Assembly: GCF_000213975.1 (NCBI RefSeq)
Contig: NZ_GL892076.1
Coordinates: 906,235 to 951,352 of the forward strand
Source: Centipeda periodontii DSM 2778
GTDB lineage: Bacteria > Bacillota > Negativicutes > Selenomonadales > Selenomonadaceae
Direction of reading: 5' to 3'
DNA: 45,118 bases
This document shows, in pieces, positions 1 to 9,926 of the stretch (position 1 is its first letter; every line of letters starts with the position of its first letter). The notes below the pieces were generated by a model. That model saw only the letters and a program-made list of their open reading frames with translations, was not told where the DNA came from and ran no database searches. The translations under genes were made by a program, and so were the position numbers.

Positions 1-47
1 CCAATTTAGTAAAAACCTGTGACTGAACGGGAGAGGGGGAGAAGATT

Positions 48-1139
48 GTGCCGATTGGTGCAGATGCAGCGTATTTTTTTACCGGCTTTTTGATTCTGCT
101 CGGCATAATCGTGAAGCGCTCACCGTTACTATATGCTATTCAGCTTATATGGATGATCTTACTGTTGGGCGGAAACACCTTCGCGTTGGACTTTCCGATC
201 AATGAGGCTTTGTATGAAGCCATTGGAAATAGTGGATACGATTTTTCCATACTGGGATTTGCTTATCAAATATCAGCAGACTATGCTAACCAATATGGAT
301 TGGAGTTTACTACCTACAACTTGCTCATATCCATATTCTCAGTTCTTCTTATTGCATGGCAGATACAAAAACACGCAAGGAATTATAATTTAGCTTTTGC
401 GTTGTTATATCTTTATCCCTTTGTGGAAATGGTCATTCAGAAGCGTTTTCTCCCAGCTATGGCGCTGAGCCTTTGGGCACTGCAATACTTAAACAGAGAT
501 GGCTGGAAAAATCAAGCGAAGTTTTTTGGCATTTTTATCTTGGCATTAGGCTTCCATAGTGCAGTCGTTTTTTATATTGTGTTTTGGCTATTAGATCGGT
601 TTACACATAAGGGATTTACGCGAAATAAAAAATTTATTATGGCACTGATATGGGGGGGATTGTGTGTAGTATCAAGCATGATTCCGTCGCTTGCAGGAAT
701 TATCTTTCCGGCGGATAAAGTGGAACTTTATTTTGAGACGTACGCGGAAAGCAGTGATATATTTAAATTTCTCTTTTGGGCGAGTCTGCATCTATCTGTT
801 GTATTCTTAGTAGCTCATATTTATCGAAAAGTCCCGCAAACAGCATATACCAACCTCGTGTTTCGATTAAATATTTATTCGCTGTTTATCATACCTCTTT
901 ATGCGTTTGATCCTGTGTTTATGCGCTATCTTCGTGCCGTATTAATTTTTAACTATATGTTTTTAGGAGATTTCTTTCCCGAACGACTTCTTGTACGTAA
1001 ACTTGATTTAAAGGCGGGTGGAGGAATCGTCTTATTGAGCATTATTTTTTGTTTAGTATGGTACTATCTAGGTATTGGGAATATGACGTATGAACGAATG
1101 GTAGCGCCCATTTTCCAACATAATATGTTTATTTCATAG
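48..1139 (+). CDS. EpsG-family membrane protein, probable polysaccharide polymerase
   Basis: The 363-residue product is almost entirely hydrophobic, with about ten membrane segments and short polar loops, as in the EpsG/Wzy-like proteins that polymerise exopolysaccharide repeat units at the cytoplasmic membrane. The middle region reads FVEMVIQKRFLPAMALSLWA followed by a hydrophobic stretch with GFHSAVVF; a comparable R-x-x-x-A...FH pattern is common in EpsG proteins. The start is GTG at 48, preceded by a GGGGGA ribosome-binding site. It is the first gene in view of a same-strand glycan locus that also encodes glycosyltransferases and a flippase, which supports a polymerase role. The assignment rests on topology and context, since such polymerases diverge strongly. 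Confidence 0.72.
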   Translation: MPIGADAAYFFTGFLILLGIIVKRSPLLYAIQLIWMILLLGGNTFALDFPINEALYEAIGNSGYDFSILGFAYQISADYANQYGLEFTTYNLLISIFSVLLIAWQIQKHARNYNLAFALLYLYPFVEMVIQKRFLPAMALSLWALQYLNRDGWKNQAKFFGIFILALGFHSAVVFYIVFWLLDRFTHKGFTRNKKFIMALIWGGLCVVSSMIPSLAGIIFPADKVELYFETYAESSDIFKFLFWASLHLSVVFLVAHIYRKVPQTAYTNLVFRLNIYSLFIIPLYAFDPVFMRYLRAVLIFNYMFLGDFFPERLLVRKLDLKAGGGIVLLSIIFCLVWYYLGIGNMTYERMVAPIFQHNMFIS

Positions 1140-1172
1140 GGTGTATGTAGTTGAGAAATGAGGTTGGGGTGT

Positions 1173-2075
1173 ATGATAGGCGTTCGTCTAAAGGGCCGGC
1201 TAGGAAATCAGTTGTTTATTTATGCGTTTGCCCGTGCCTTGCAGGAGAGAACTAGGCAGGAGGTTCTGATTTACGATCGAAAAGATGAGCTTGATACGAT
1301 GTGGCACTCCCATTTGGATCGCTATGTATTGAGTCCCTCGGTTCGTTTCACCAGTAAAAAAATCGAAGTCATGAGAATGACTTTGACAGGAAAACTGCTG
1401 TTTTTTTTCGATCGAATCTACAGCAGAAAACATAACAGTCATGAGGTGAACGAATATCAGCTTCGTCACTGGGAGAGAAATGTACGAAATGGTTTATTGC
1501 TATTGACCTATGGCTATCATCCCCTTCCGGATGAGATTCCGGAGGATATTTTTTGTGACGGATATTTTCAGTCGGCGCGCTTTATTGATGATATTCGGTC
1601 AAAATTGATTCAGGAGTTTACACCGAAGGAAGAGCCTTCACCTGACGAGAGTGAGTGGCTTAAGAAAATTGAGTCGACAAATTCTGTTTGTATTACGATA
1701 CGGTTGGGAGATTACATAGGAAACAGTATCCATCAAGTTTGCACAAAGGAATTTTATCAAGACGCAATGCACAAGATGCGTGAACTGCATCCAAACTGCA
1801 CCTTCTTTGTATTTTCAGATGAGGTAGACAAAGCTGCACAGATTTTGGACTTTCCGTATGCCGTTCATTTTGATTCGGGGCGCTCACAGGATGCAATGTC
1901 GCTTTACATCATGTCACATTGCAAACATTTTATTATATCCAATAGCAGTTTTAGCTGGTGGGCGCAGTATCTTGGCGATGCACCAAACAAAACAGTGATC
2001 GCACCCGATCGTTGGTATGCCAATGATACCGTTTGTGAGATTATGCAGGATAGTTGGATTTGCTTGAAATGTTGA
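1173..2075 (+). CDS. Glycosyltransferase family 11, probable alpha-1,2-fucosyltransferase
   Basis: The product (300 aa from ATG 1173) begins MIGVRLKGRLGNQLF, the N-terminal GT11 signature, and ends with the family's ISNSSFSWWAQYL block. GT11 enzymes move L-fucose from GDP-fucose to the 2-OH of a sugar acceptor at the cytoplasmic face. The central HxRxGDY-type motif appears as TIRLGDY, so the usual His is Thr. I prefer ATG 1173 over the in-frame ATG at 1158 because GGTTGGGG lies just before it and the family starts right at the strand containing GxLGNQ. The gmd and fcl genes downstream could supply GDP-fucose. Acceptor and linkage cannot be read from sequence. Confidence 0.85.
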   Translation: MIGVRLKGRLGNQLFIYAFARALQERTRQEVLIYDRKDELDTMWHSHLDRYVLSPSVRFTSKKIEVMRMTLTGKLLFFFDRIYSRKHNSHEVNEYQLRHWERNVRNGLLLLTYGYHPLPDEIPEDIFCDGYFQSARFIDDIRSKLIQEFTPKEEPSPDESEWLKKIESTNSVCITIRLGDYIGNSIHQVCTKEFYQDAMHKMRELHPNCTFFVFSDEVDKAAQILDFPYAVHFDSGRSQDAMSLYIMSHCKHFIISNSSFSWWAQYLGDAPNKTVIAPDRWYANDTVCEIMQDSWICLKC

Positions 2076-2085
2076 GGCAGATGAT

Positions 2086-3087
2086 ATGAAAAAATGCTGT
2101 TTTATCATACCGTATTTTGGGAAGTTTAACTCGTATTTTCAGTTTTTTCTAGATTCCTGTGGAGCAAATCCTTTGTTTGATTGGCTTATTTTTACGGATG
2201 ACAAAAGAGAATTTCGCTATCCCGATAACGTGCATGTCGTATATTGTACATTTTCCTATATTCGAGAACGAATACAGGAACAGTTCTCTTTTCCAATTTG
2301 TCTTGAACAACCGTATAAACTCTGTGACTATAGAATTTCTTATGGAGTGGTATTTAAGAGAGAACTCAGAGAATATGATTTTTGGGGATTCTGCGACAAT
2401 GATATGATTTTCGGGCAGCTGGATCATTTTATTACAGAGGCTGTTCTTGAATCGTATGACCGTATTCTCGCACGCGGACATCTTACCCTGTTCCGAAATA
2501 CCGAGCTTTTGAGAGAATTGTATAAGGCGCATAGTTCTCATCTTTTCGTTGATTATCGATATGTATTTTCGACGAAATATAGTTGCCACTTTGACGAGTT
2601 TGAACCGTGGCTTGATGTCTGCAAAGAGCATAACATTAAGCAATGGATTGAACCTGTCATGGCGGATATTGACTGTAACCGTTTACCGTTTCACTTGGTA
2701 GATAATATAAAAGATGTAGAGTATCAGATCTTTTCTTGGAATCATGGTACATTGGAGCGCCTCTATGTGGACGAGAATCAAATAAAAAAAGATGAGTGGC
2801 TATATATCCACTTTCAGAAAAGAAGAATGGACATCCAAAGTGAGTTGTTAGAGGATGTTACACAAGGAAAATATCCTCCATATCTTATGATACGAAATCA
2901 ATTTATCTGCGAAAAAGATTTAATGGTGAACGAAATCAAAGATTTTTGTCGGCAGTCTTTTTTGGAGTCCTTGAATTTAGGACGAAAGAAAGCACGACTC
3001 AAAGAGATCGTAAATAATGTTGCGAATGGTGCGTTGCATTTTCGTTGGAAAAAGTTTCTGCATAAGAGAAGGATGGAGAAATCATAA
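2086..3087 (+). CDS. DUF6625-like protein, putative glycosyltransferase
   Basis: This 333-residue soluble protein starts MKKCCFIIPYFGKFNSYF, followed by a Rossmann-like beginning and a DND triad at residues 104-106 in FWGFCDNDMIFG. That triad resembles the DxD metal and nucleotide-sugar site of GT-A enzymes. The overall pattern matches proteins labelled DUF6625, which occur in capsule and exopolysaccharide clusters. It starts 10 bp after the fucosyltransferase gene and its stop codon overlaps the start of the next glycosyltransferase (TAATG), so the three are probably co-translated. A transferase activity is inferred from the DxD-like motif and neighbours; donor and acceptor are unknown. Confidence 0.65.
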   Translation: MKKCCFIIPYFGKFNSYFQFFLDSCGANPLFDWLIFTDDKREFRYPDNVHVVYCTFSYIRERIQEQFSFPICLEQPYKLCDYRISYGVVFKRELREYDFWGFCDNDMIFGQLDHFITEAVLESYDRILARGHLTLFRNTELLRELYKAHSSHLFVDYRYVFSTKYSCHFDEFEPWLDVCKEHNIKQWIEPVMADIDCNRLPFHLVDNIKDVEYQIFSWNHGTLERLYVDENQIKKDEWLYIHFQKRRMDIQSELLEDVTQGKYPPYLMIRNQFICEKDLMVNEIKDFCRQSFLESLNLGRKKARLKEIVNNVANGALHFRWKKFLHKRRMEKS

Positions 3088-4127
3088 TGGATCTGAGTGT
3101 TATAGTAGCTGTTTACAATCACGACAAAGTGATTCGGCGTTGTGTCGAGAGTCTTTTAGGACAAAAGCAGACGGCGCTCTCAGTAGAAATCCTTTTGATT
3201 GATGACGGCTCGGCCGACGAATCAGCTGGTATATGTGACTCCTACAGCGAGCAATATGATTGGATCCATACGTTTCATAAGAAAAATGGTGGATGTGTAG
3301 ACTCAAGACGATACGGGATTGCCAGAGCGAAGGGAAACTATATTGCCTTTGTGGATGGTGATGACTATGTAGAGTCGGATTATCTGAAAAACATTGAGCG
3401 GGCACTGTTAAATCCGGCAGATTATTATATTTTTAACAATAAGAAGACGTTTTTTTTGCAGGATGGGCTTTATGTCGAGAAGAATTTTCTAAGGTCGGGC
3501 TATCTGCCGCTTGAAATTGCTGCTGAATGGGTTCTTTTGTCTAAGGCATCTGCTGTATGGGACAAACTTTTTTCTCGCCAATTTATCGAGAAAAATAATA
3601 TCTCTATTGGGGAAAATATCTCTCAAGGAGAAGATATGTATATCAATTCCAAAATACTAATGCACCGTCCTAAAATTTACGCTCAAAATACATCGTCGTA
3701 TGTACATATTGCGAATTCTCCTACGAGCATCTTTGTGATGAGTGCTAAAATCAGCCACCTAGAAGACCTTTACATCATGTATAAAACGGGGAAGGAGCTG
3801 ATCGATCAATTAGAATTATCAGACCGAAAAAGTGAATTTGAGATTCATATTTTGGGAGAGTTTGTAAAAAATATTGGATTGATGGTGCAGGGAGGAGAAC
3901 GCACGGCTGAAATAAGAGCGTTTTTTTTAAGTCATTCAGATTTATCATTTATACACTGTGTTCGTCCAAAGACCTTAAAAGGAAAAATCTTTGCATTCAT
4001 TATGAAATCAGAAAGCTATCAGCTGGCAAGAGTGATCGCAGGAGTGATTCATACCAAAATGTATTATCGTAGATTGGATAAGAAGGTAAGCGATAGAACA
4101 GTTTTGCACGCAAAGGTCATAAGTTGA
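3087..4127 (+). CDS. Glycosyltransferase family 2
   Basis: This is a 346-residue GT-A fold protein. The N-terminal strand MDLSVIVAVYNHDKVIRRCV is followed by DDGSADES (residues 39-46), which binds the nucleotide, and FVDGDDYVE (residues 88-96), which holds the DxD metal site. These are standard GT2 markers of inverting transferases that build polysaccharide repeat units in the cytoplasm. The C-terminal half is variable and probably sets acceptor choice. The start codon overlaps the stop of the preceding gene, with AAGGATGGAG upstream as ribosome-binding site. The linkage made is not predictable. Confidence 0.85.
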   Translation: MDLSVIVAVYNHDKVIRRCVESLLGQKQTALSVEILLIDDGSADESAGICDSYSEQYDWIHTFHKKNGGCVDSRRYGIARAKGNYIAFVDGDDYVESDYLKNIERALLNPADYYIFNNKKTFFLQDGLYVEKNFLRSGYLPLEIAAEWVLLSKASAVWDKLFSRQFIEKNNISIGENISQGEDMYINSKILMHRPKIYAQNTSSYVHIANSPTSIFVMSAKISHLEDLYIMYKTGKELIDQLELSDRKSEFEIHILGEFVKNIGLMVQGGERTAEIRAFFLSHSDLSFIHCVRPKTLKGKIFAFIMKSESYQLARVIAGVIHTKMYYRRLDKKVSDRTVLHAKVIS

Positions 4128-4211
4128 ACAGCTAATTGAGATACTCGAATATCATGTTGCAGAATATTTCTCGTTCAGTGATATTTGGAGGGGGTAGGGG
4201 GGGCGATCATA

Positions 4212-5144
4212 ATGCGTTGTCTTATCGTTGGCGGAACAGGATTTTTAGGAAAAAATTTGGTACGAGGTTTGTTGAAAGAAAACCACGAAGTTGTTGTATA
4301 TGCACGAGATTATAATAAACTGCATGAGGTCAAGTGTTATTTTGAAAAAGTCGAAGTGATCTGTGGCGATTTTTCCAAGGAAACTGACTTTGAATCTGCG
4401 TTAAATGGTGTAGACTGCGTATTCTTTCTTATTAGTGCAACGGGACCTGCCAATAAAAACTTGGAGTTGGACTTTGCACAAAATGTTATGCCGTCTTTTG
4501 CTCTATTTGATTGTTGTGCGAGAAAAGGTATTAAGCTGGTGTTTTTTTCATCTGGAGGAACGGTGTATGGTGAACCTCAATATTTACCCATAGATGAAAT
4601 GCACCCCACGAATCCGATATGTGCCTACGGTATGTCGAAGATGATTTTGGAAAGAACACTGGAATACTATAGAGTTATGTATGGATTGGATTATCTGGTG
4701 TTGCGCATATCAAACCCATATGGTCTGGGACAGGAGCCCGCTCGAAGACAAGGCGTAATCGCTGTTTTCCTTGCTCACGTACTTACAGAAAAGGAGATTG
4801 AAATATGGGGAAATGGAGAGACTGTACGTGATTATATTTTTGTCGATGATCTGGTAGAAGTTTGTGTGAAAATGATGTCCTATCAGGGTGATGAGCGTAT
4901 CTTTAATATTGGAAGTGGAAAGGGGGTGACTTTGAATGAGATTTTAACTGTAATTCGTATGTTGACGCGGAAGGAAATTCATGTCATATATAAAGAGAAA
5001 AGAATGCAGGATGTAAAGAGCAACATACTGGATATTTCCAAAATAAAATGCGAGATGGACTGGTATCCTGCTACGAGTTTATATGATGGAATTCAATGTA
5101 TGAGCAAAGCATGGGATTCCCAACGGGAGCAGTTTGGTTTTTGA
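4212..5144 (+). CDS. NAD-dependent epimerase/dehydratase (extended SDR)
   Basis: The product (310 aa from ATG 4212) opens with the NAD-binding loop GGTGFLG at residues 7-13. It carries the SDR active-site set: SSGGTVYG around residue 114 and Y139-x-x-x-K143 in CAYGMSK. This is the UDP-glucose 4-epimerase-like branch of extended SDRs, which interconvert or dehydrate nucleotide sugars. A TTG nine codons upstream is in frame, but ATG 4212 has the GGAGGGGGT ribosome-binding region before it and starts at the first beta strand. The gene lies between a GT2 gene and a fucosyltransferase-like gene. The substrate is not determined. Confidence 0.8.
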   Translation: MRCLIVGGTGFLGKNLVRGLLKENHEVVVYARDYNKLHEVKCYFEKVEVICGDFSKETDFESALNGVDCVFFLISATGPANKNLELDFAQNVMPSFALFDCCARKGIKLVFFSSGGTVYGEPQYLPIDEMHPTNPICAYGMSKMILERTLEYYRVMYGLDYLVLRISNPYGLGQEPARRQGVIAVFLAHVLTEKEIEIWGNGETVRDYIFVDDLVEVCVKMMSYQGDERIFNIGSGKGVTLNEILTVIRMLTRKEIHVIYKEKRMQDVKSNILDISKIKCEMDWYPATSLYDGIQCMSKAWDSQREQFGF

Positions 5145-5202
5145 GGTGTTCTTCAGACAAACTGTTAGAAAATGACTGAGCGTTAAGAAGTGGTGAGGGA
5201 AG

Positions 5203-6288
5203 ATGGTAATAAATTTCTCATTTTATAAGACTGCGGTGCGTAAATATATACAAAAAAAACTATCTGATTTTCCCAGACTTAATTATTTACAAAGAGTATG
5301 GCGAAACAGAAAAGACGATGCTTTTGTTTCTCAGGTTATGAATATAAATCATGATCCTGATGTTATTCGAATCCAGTCCTTTGGGCAGAAAAATCAAGAA
5401 AAAAACATCTATTTCATAGAGATAGACGGTGGAAAAATTGGAATGGGGGCATATCTGCGTCAAATCTTATATGCCCTGTTTGAAGCTGATCAGCTGGGAT
5501 TTGTTCCAGCTGTTAGTTTCCGACGAGAAACCTGTTTATATGCAGAAAATGAGCCTGTCGATGGGAAAGACAATCCCTTTGAATATTATTTTGATCAAGT
5601 GAGTGATATATCCATAGAAGATGTTTATCAAAGTAATCGCGTGTTTCTCTTTCATCATATGCATGCGTATCGAATAGAACGGGATTTAGGAAACTTGAAT
5701 CCGAATATGCCATGTGGATATATTGTTGATGATGTATATTTGGAAAAATTGGCCAATATTTATGGAAAGTATATACATTTGAATGCAAAGACGGCTGAAA
5801 TGTTTCGTTTAGATACGGAACAGCTATGTGCCAACTGGAAGGAAAAAAATATATTAGGAGTACATATTCGTGGTACGGATTTTGCATTAAACTGGGGAAA
5901 TCACCCCAATATGGTTACAGCGGATGAATTTATAGAAGCTATTGATGAAGCCTTGGGAGAGCATGACTATGACTATATCTTCTTGGCTACCGATGACCAA
6001 AGGAGATTGGATGTATTACGTGAGAGATATGGTTCAAAATTGCTTTATTATAAAGATGTTTTGAGAGGTGATACGGAACTGTTTATAGCGATGGAAAAAA
6101 ACGCCCGCCCTATGAATCGCTATCTAAATGGCCTGGAGGTTATTCGGGATATGTATACGTTAGCCAGCTGCGAGGGGTTTATTTGTGGACTATCTCAAGT
6201 GTCTATATTGACAAGAATTATTCGCTTGTCCAGAAAAGAATCATATACATATCTCAAGGTATTGGATAAAGGTCTTTATCAGGGATAA
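5203..6288 (+). CDS. O-fucosyltransferase-like protein of a polysaccharide locus
   Basis: This 361-residue protein contains GVHIRGTDF at residues 219-227. That resembles the H-x-R-x-x-D GDP-sugar-binding motif of the NodZ/FUT8/O-fucosyltransferase superfamily (GT23, GT65, GT68). The N-terminal 60 residues are basic and poorly conserved in appearance; the C-terminal part has a GLSQVSILTRIIRL segment where the superfamily often has a second donor-binding loop. Its position beside a GT11 gene and a GDP-fucose pathway supports transfer of fucose or a related GDP-deoxysugar. Only one motif was recognised, so the family call is moderate. It is followed 3 bp later by the flippase gene. Confidence 0.55.
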   Translation: MVINFSFYKTAVRKYIQKKLSDFPRLNYLQRVWRNRKDDAFVSQVMNINHDPDVIRIQSFGQKNQEKNIYFIEIDGGKIGMGAYLRQILYALFEADQLGFVPAVSFRRETCLYAENEPVDGKDNPFEYYFDQVSDISIEDVYQSNRVFLFHHMHAYRIERDLGNLNPNMPCGYIVDDVYLEKLANIYGKYIHLNAKTAEMFRLDTEQLCANWKEKNILGVHIRGTDFALNWGNHPNMVTADEFIEAIDEALGEHDYDYIFLATDDQRRLDVLRERYGSKLLYYKDVLRGDTELFIAMEKNARPMNRYLNGLEVIRDMYTLASCEGFICGLSQVSILTRIIRLSRKESYTYLKVLDKGLYQG

Positions 6289-6291
6289 ATC

Positions 6292-7836
6292 ATGCGAGTA
6301 GCAAATGTGTTGCACAATAGCATATACTCGATGACACTTTATGTCGTGTTAGCGCTTTTTGGCATATTGATACGGCAGGCATTTACGCGTCATTTACCTA
6401 TTGAGTTCCTTGGTCTTGAGGGGTTGTTTACCAATATAATTTCTCTATTGTCCATTGCTGAAATGGGAATCAGTGCCGTGGTCAGCTACGGCCTTTATCG
6501 AGAACTTGCAAATAAAAACGAAGCCGAAATTAATATGTTGATGAGTATCTATCGATATATCTATCTCATCATAGGCACGCTGGTTGCTCTGATAGGGGGG
6601 GCTCTGTTCTTCTTTTTGCCGTGGATTGTACGGGATAATAGTGTTGAATGGGGGTATGTCCAATTCGTTTATGTGATCCAAATTTGTACAGTTTTAAGCA
6701 CCTACTTTCTGGCATATCGACGTACGTTATTTGCTGCAGACCAAAAGGACTATATCTGTATTCGCATAGATCTTGTCTGTTCGTTTGCTGCAAACCTTGT
6801 GAAGTTCGCTACGATTGTGATCTGGGAGAGTTATACAATGTATGCACTCTCCGCACTTTGCTTTAATATTTTGGCGAATTTGATTATATCGCATCGTCTT
6901 GGACAGGAATACCCGTTTCTGTGTACTGTCAAGGTTACTATACAGGATCTGATACAACGAAAGTTTTTTGTGGATGTAAAAAATTTACTGATTCACAAAC
7001 TGTCTTATGCCGTCTATAGCGGGTGTGACGTGATTGTTATTTCGTCTGTTTTGGGGCTGCGAACGGCCGGGCTGGTGGCGAACTATATTCTCCTTTACGA
7101 TGGTGTTTATAAACTTTTGTATAAGACTTTACAGGGGATTGTTCCTTCAATCGCGAATTTACTTCATACGGCTGATGGAGAAAAGAGCTATCGTGTTTAT
7201 CGTATGTTGGATTTCGTTTATTTTTTGATTGGGGGCTATGTTGCCTGCGTCTACTTTATTGTACTTCAACCATTTGTAACTTTGTTTTTTGGAGCAGATT
7301 TCTTGCTTGAGGATGCCTATGTGGTGGCATTGACATGTAAAGTATTTCTAAGTATGCAGTTTGAAAATGCGTGTAATTTTCGAAACACATACGGCATTTT
7401 TGAAAATGATCGTGGCTATTTGGTTTTGGCTGCTGTAATGAATTTCATTCTATCAGTGATATTATCCCATTACCTCGGACTTGTCGGTGTTATGGTTGGT
7501 ACGATTATAGGGCTGTGGTTTATCACTTATAGTCGGGTGCAGTTTGTCTTTCGTGTGATCTTCCGGCGGAGTATGAAGAAATATTTGTGGAATCACGCAT
7601 GGTGGAGTGTCGTCGTTCTACTGGAAGTCTTGTTGATTGACCAAATATTAAGTGCCCCCTTTTTTTCATCAACGTACATGGGGCTAATGATCAAGTGTTT
7701 CTGCGCAGGAATTTTGATGTTGGGAATGCAGGTCATTGTGTTCCATCGACGTGAGGAGTTTCGTAGTGTCTGCCTATACATAGGTGAAGTTAGAGATATT
7801 CTTATGAGTAAGATTCAAGGGAGGAAATCTCAATGA
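6292..7836 (+). CDS. Wzx-type oligosaccharide flippase (MOP superfamily)
   Basis: The 514-residue product has 12-14 hydrophobic segments and the N-terminal pattern of polysaccharide flippases: a short amphipathic start, then [20 protein letters not shown] and [16 protein letters not shown]. Such proteins move lipid-linked repeat units across the cytoplasmic membrane for polymerisation by a Wzy/EpsG-type enzyme; a candidate for that partner is the first gene of the window. Its stop codon overlaps the gmd start (ATGA at 7833-7836), so the two are translationally coupled. The mechanism is inferred from the family; substrate specificity is unknown. Confidence 0.85.
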   Translation: MRVANVLHNSIYSMTLYVVLALFGILIRQAFTRHLPIEFLGLEGLFTNIISLLSIAEMGISAVVSYGLYRELANKNEAEINMLMSIYRYIYLIIGTLVALIGGALFFFLPWIVRDNSVEWGYVQFVYVIQICTVLSTYFLAYRRTLFAADQKDYICIRIDLVCSFAANLVKFATIVIWESYTMYALSALCFNILANLIISHRLGQEYPFLCTVKVTIQDLIQRKFFVDVKNLLIHKLSYAVYSGCDVIVISSVLGLRTAGLVANYILLYDGVYKLLYKTLQGIVPSIANLLHTADGEKSYRVYRMLDFVYFLIGGYVACVYFIVLQPFVTLFFGADFLLEDAYVVALTCKVFLSMQFENACNFRNTYGIFENDRGYLVLAAVMNFILSVILSHYLGLVGVMVGTIIGLWFITYSRVQFVFRVIFRRSMKKYLWNHAWWSVVVLLEVLLIDQILSAPFFSSTYMGLMIKCFCAGILMLGMQVIVFHRREEFRSVCLYIGEVRDILMSKIQGRKSQ

Positions 7837-8864
7837 AGAAAGTTTTGATTACAGGAATTACGGGGCAGGATGGCTCCTATCTTACGGAGTTATTGTTGGA
7901 AAAGGGATATGAGGTACACGGCATCATTCGCAGACAGAGCAGCCAAAATACAGAGCGGATCGATCATATCTTGAATGATCTGGTGCTTGCCAATCGTGTT
8001 TTCCTGCACTATGGTGACATGACGGACTCGAGTAATGCCCATGCACTCATCCGCAAGATTCAGCCAGATGAGGTCTATAATCTTGCGGCGCAGTCACATG
8101 TTGCCGTATCGTTTGAGGTGCCGGAATATACGGCAGAGGCGACAGGTGTCGGTACGATTCGTCTACTTGAAGCGATTCGCCAGAGTGGGCTGCCTATTCG
8201 GTTCTATCAGGCGTCGACCTCGGAGCTTTTTGGTGGATTGCCTGAGACAGCTCCGCAGAGCGAGGTAACTCCATTTTATCCCAAGAGTCCTTATGGGGCG
8301 GCAAAGCTCTACTCATTTTGGATCACGAAGAACTATCGTGAATCTTATGGAATGTTTGCCTGCAACGGAATCCTCTTTAACCATGAGTCTCCACGACGTG
8401 GGGAGACTTTTGTAACGCGTAAAATAACGCTTGCAGTTGCTCGGATTACGAAGGGTTTGCAGGAAAAGCTGACTCTGGGAAATCTTGAAGCAAAGCGTGA
8501 TTGGGGCTTTGCGGGCGACTATGTAGAGGGCATGTGGCGTATTCTTCAGCAGGAACAACCGGAAGACTATGTGCTTGCGACGAACGAGACGCATACCGTG
8601 CGTGAGTTTGTTGAGAAGGCTTTTGCTGAGACAGGCGTTTCCATCCGTTGGGAAGGAAAAGGTGTCAATGAGAAAGGATATGATGCCAAAACAGGAAGAC
8701 TCCTTGTCGATGTGTCAGAGCAGTTCTATCGCCCCGCAGAAGTTGAACTCCTCTGGGGAGACTCGACGAAAGCTGAACGTGAATTGGGGTGGAAACGTAA
8801 AGTCGGATTCTCTGAATTGGTGTCCATGATGGTAAAAGCAGATTTGGAAAAGTACGTTCAGTAA
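7833..8864 (+). CDS. gmd: GDP-mannose 4,6-dehydratase
   Basis: The enzyme converts GDP-D-mannose to GDP-4-keto-6-deoxy-D-mannose, the first committed step to GDP-L-fucose and other GDP-deoxysugars. The 343 residues begin [17 protein letters not shown] with the Gmd-specific TGxTGQDG nucleotide loop. STSELFGG supplies the active-site Thr/Ser and Glu, and SPYGAAK the catalytic Tyr and Lys. Length and motifs are normal for the family. The substrate can come from manC further along the locus; possible users of the product are fcl and the ColD-like dehydratase. GC content begins to rise here relative to the AT-rich genes before it. Confidence 0.96.
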   Translation: MKKVLITGITGQDGSYLTELLLEKGYEVHGIIRRQSSQNTERIDHILNDLVLANRVFLHYGDMTDSSNAHALIRKIQPDEVYNLAAQSHVAVSFEVPEYTAEATGVGTIRLLEAIRQSGLPIRFYQASTSELFGGLPETAPQSEVTPFYPKSPYGAAKLYSFWITKNYRESYGMFACNGILFNHESPRRGETFVTRKITLAVARITKGLQEKLTLGNLEAKRDWGFAGDYVEGMWRILQQEQPEDYVLATNETHTVREFVEKAFAETGVSIRWEGKGVNEKGYDAKTGRLLVDVSEQFYRPAEVELLWGDSTKAERELGWKRKVGFSELVSMMVKADLEKYVQ

Positions 8865-8895
8865 ATGTGATACAACAATATCAGGAGAATACACT

Positions 8896-9912
8896 ATGGG
8901 AAACAGAATTATTACAGAAGATATTGAATCTATATGGTCAGAAATAGACTTATCTCCTCTGGCTGGCAAAAGTGTTTTGATTACAGGGGCAAGCGGTGTA
9001 ATTGGAACCTATATGACATATTCCCTTCTTCGTTGGAATACGTTTTCTATGGATAAGATAGGGGTTTCTCTTTTGATTCACAGGGAGCTTCCAGATCATT
9101 TAAAAGAACTGGAACAAAACCCGGCTATTTCGATTTATCGTGGCGATTTATCGGACTGTCAGTTCTTTGAGACATTACCGACTTTTGATTGTATTATTCA
9201 TGCGGCGGGATATGGTCAGCCAAGCCTCCTAATGGAAAATCCGATTAAGACGATTCGCATAAAAACAATGGCAACTGATTTTTTGCTGTCTCATCTTGCT
9301 CCGTCAGGGCGCTTTCTCTTTATAAGTACGAGTGAGGTTTATAGCGGTTCGTCGGATATGCCATATACAGAGTCAACCGTTGGTACCACAATGCCGGATC
9401 ACATGCGCTCTTGTTATATCGAGGGAAGTCGTTGTGGTGAGGCGATTTGTCATGCGTATATGGGAGCGGATAAGACCATCCGAATTGGTCGGGTGTCCTT
9501 GCTATATGGTCCGGGAGGTCGCAAAACAGACAGACGCATATTTTATGAGTTTATTAGAAAAGCACTGGGGGGCTCCATTCAGATGATGGATGCGGGCAGA
9601 GGCAAACGCGTATGCTGTTATATTTCAGATACGGTGTCAATTTTGTGGAATATTCTTCTGCGTGGCAAAGAACACACCTATAATGTCGGCGGCGTGTCGC
9701 ATACGACGATTGCAGAACTTGCCAGAATGATTGGCGAAAAACTGAAGGCGCCTGTAATATGTCCCAAAGAAGAACAGGGGCTAACTGGTGCTCCGAAAGA
9801 TGTTGTTCCTGATGTCAGTCGCGCAATTTCTGAATTTGGAAAGAAGGATTTTGTTTCTTTGAACGATGGTCTCGACCGAACAATATCGTGGTATCGCGAG
9901 AATCTTTCTTGA
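8896..9912 (+). CDS. Extended SDR, UDP-glucuronate decarboxylase-like, lacking the catalytic Lys
   Basis: The 338-residue protein has a clear Rossmann start (VLITGASGVIG, residues 27-37) and the TSEVYSG block around residue 146, as in UDP-glucuronate decarboxylases and dTDP-glucose 4,6-dehydratases. The Tyr of the YxxxK motif is Y174, but the residue four positions on is S178 (CYIEGSRCGE) where the family has Lys. Either the reaction is altered, another residue takes over, or the protein has lost dehydrogenase chemistry. It sits between gmd and fcl, so a GDP-sugar substrate is possible. ATG 8896 follows a CAGGAGAA ribosome-binding site. Confidence 0.75.
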   Translation: MGNRIITEDIESIWSEIDLSPLAGKSVLITGASGVIGTYMTYSLLRWNTFSMDKIGVSLLIHRELPDHLKELEQNPAISIYRGDLSDCQFFETLPTFDCIIHAAGYGQPSLLMENPIKTIRIKTMATDFLLSHLAPSGRFLFISTSEVYSGSSDMPYTESTVGTTMPDHMRSCYIEGSRCGEAICHAYMGADKTIRIGRVSLLYGPGGRKTDRRIFYEFIRKALGGSIQMMDAGRGKRVCCYISDTVSILWNILLRGKEHTYNVGGVSHTTIAELARMIGEKLKAPVICPKEEQGLTGAPKDVVPDVSRAISEFGKKDFVSLNDGLDRTISWYRENLS

Positions 9913-9926
9913 TGGGGTGATACTGA

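Noticed and set aside
1-47. Tail of an upstream gene
   Set aside because: Short open stretches end in TGA near 25, but too little sequence is present to recognise a product.
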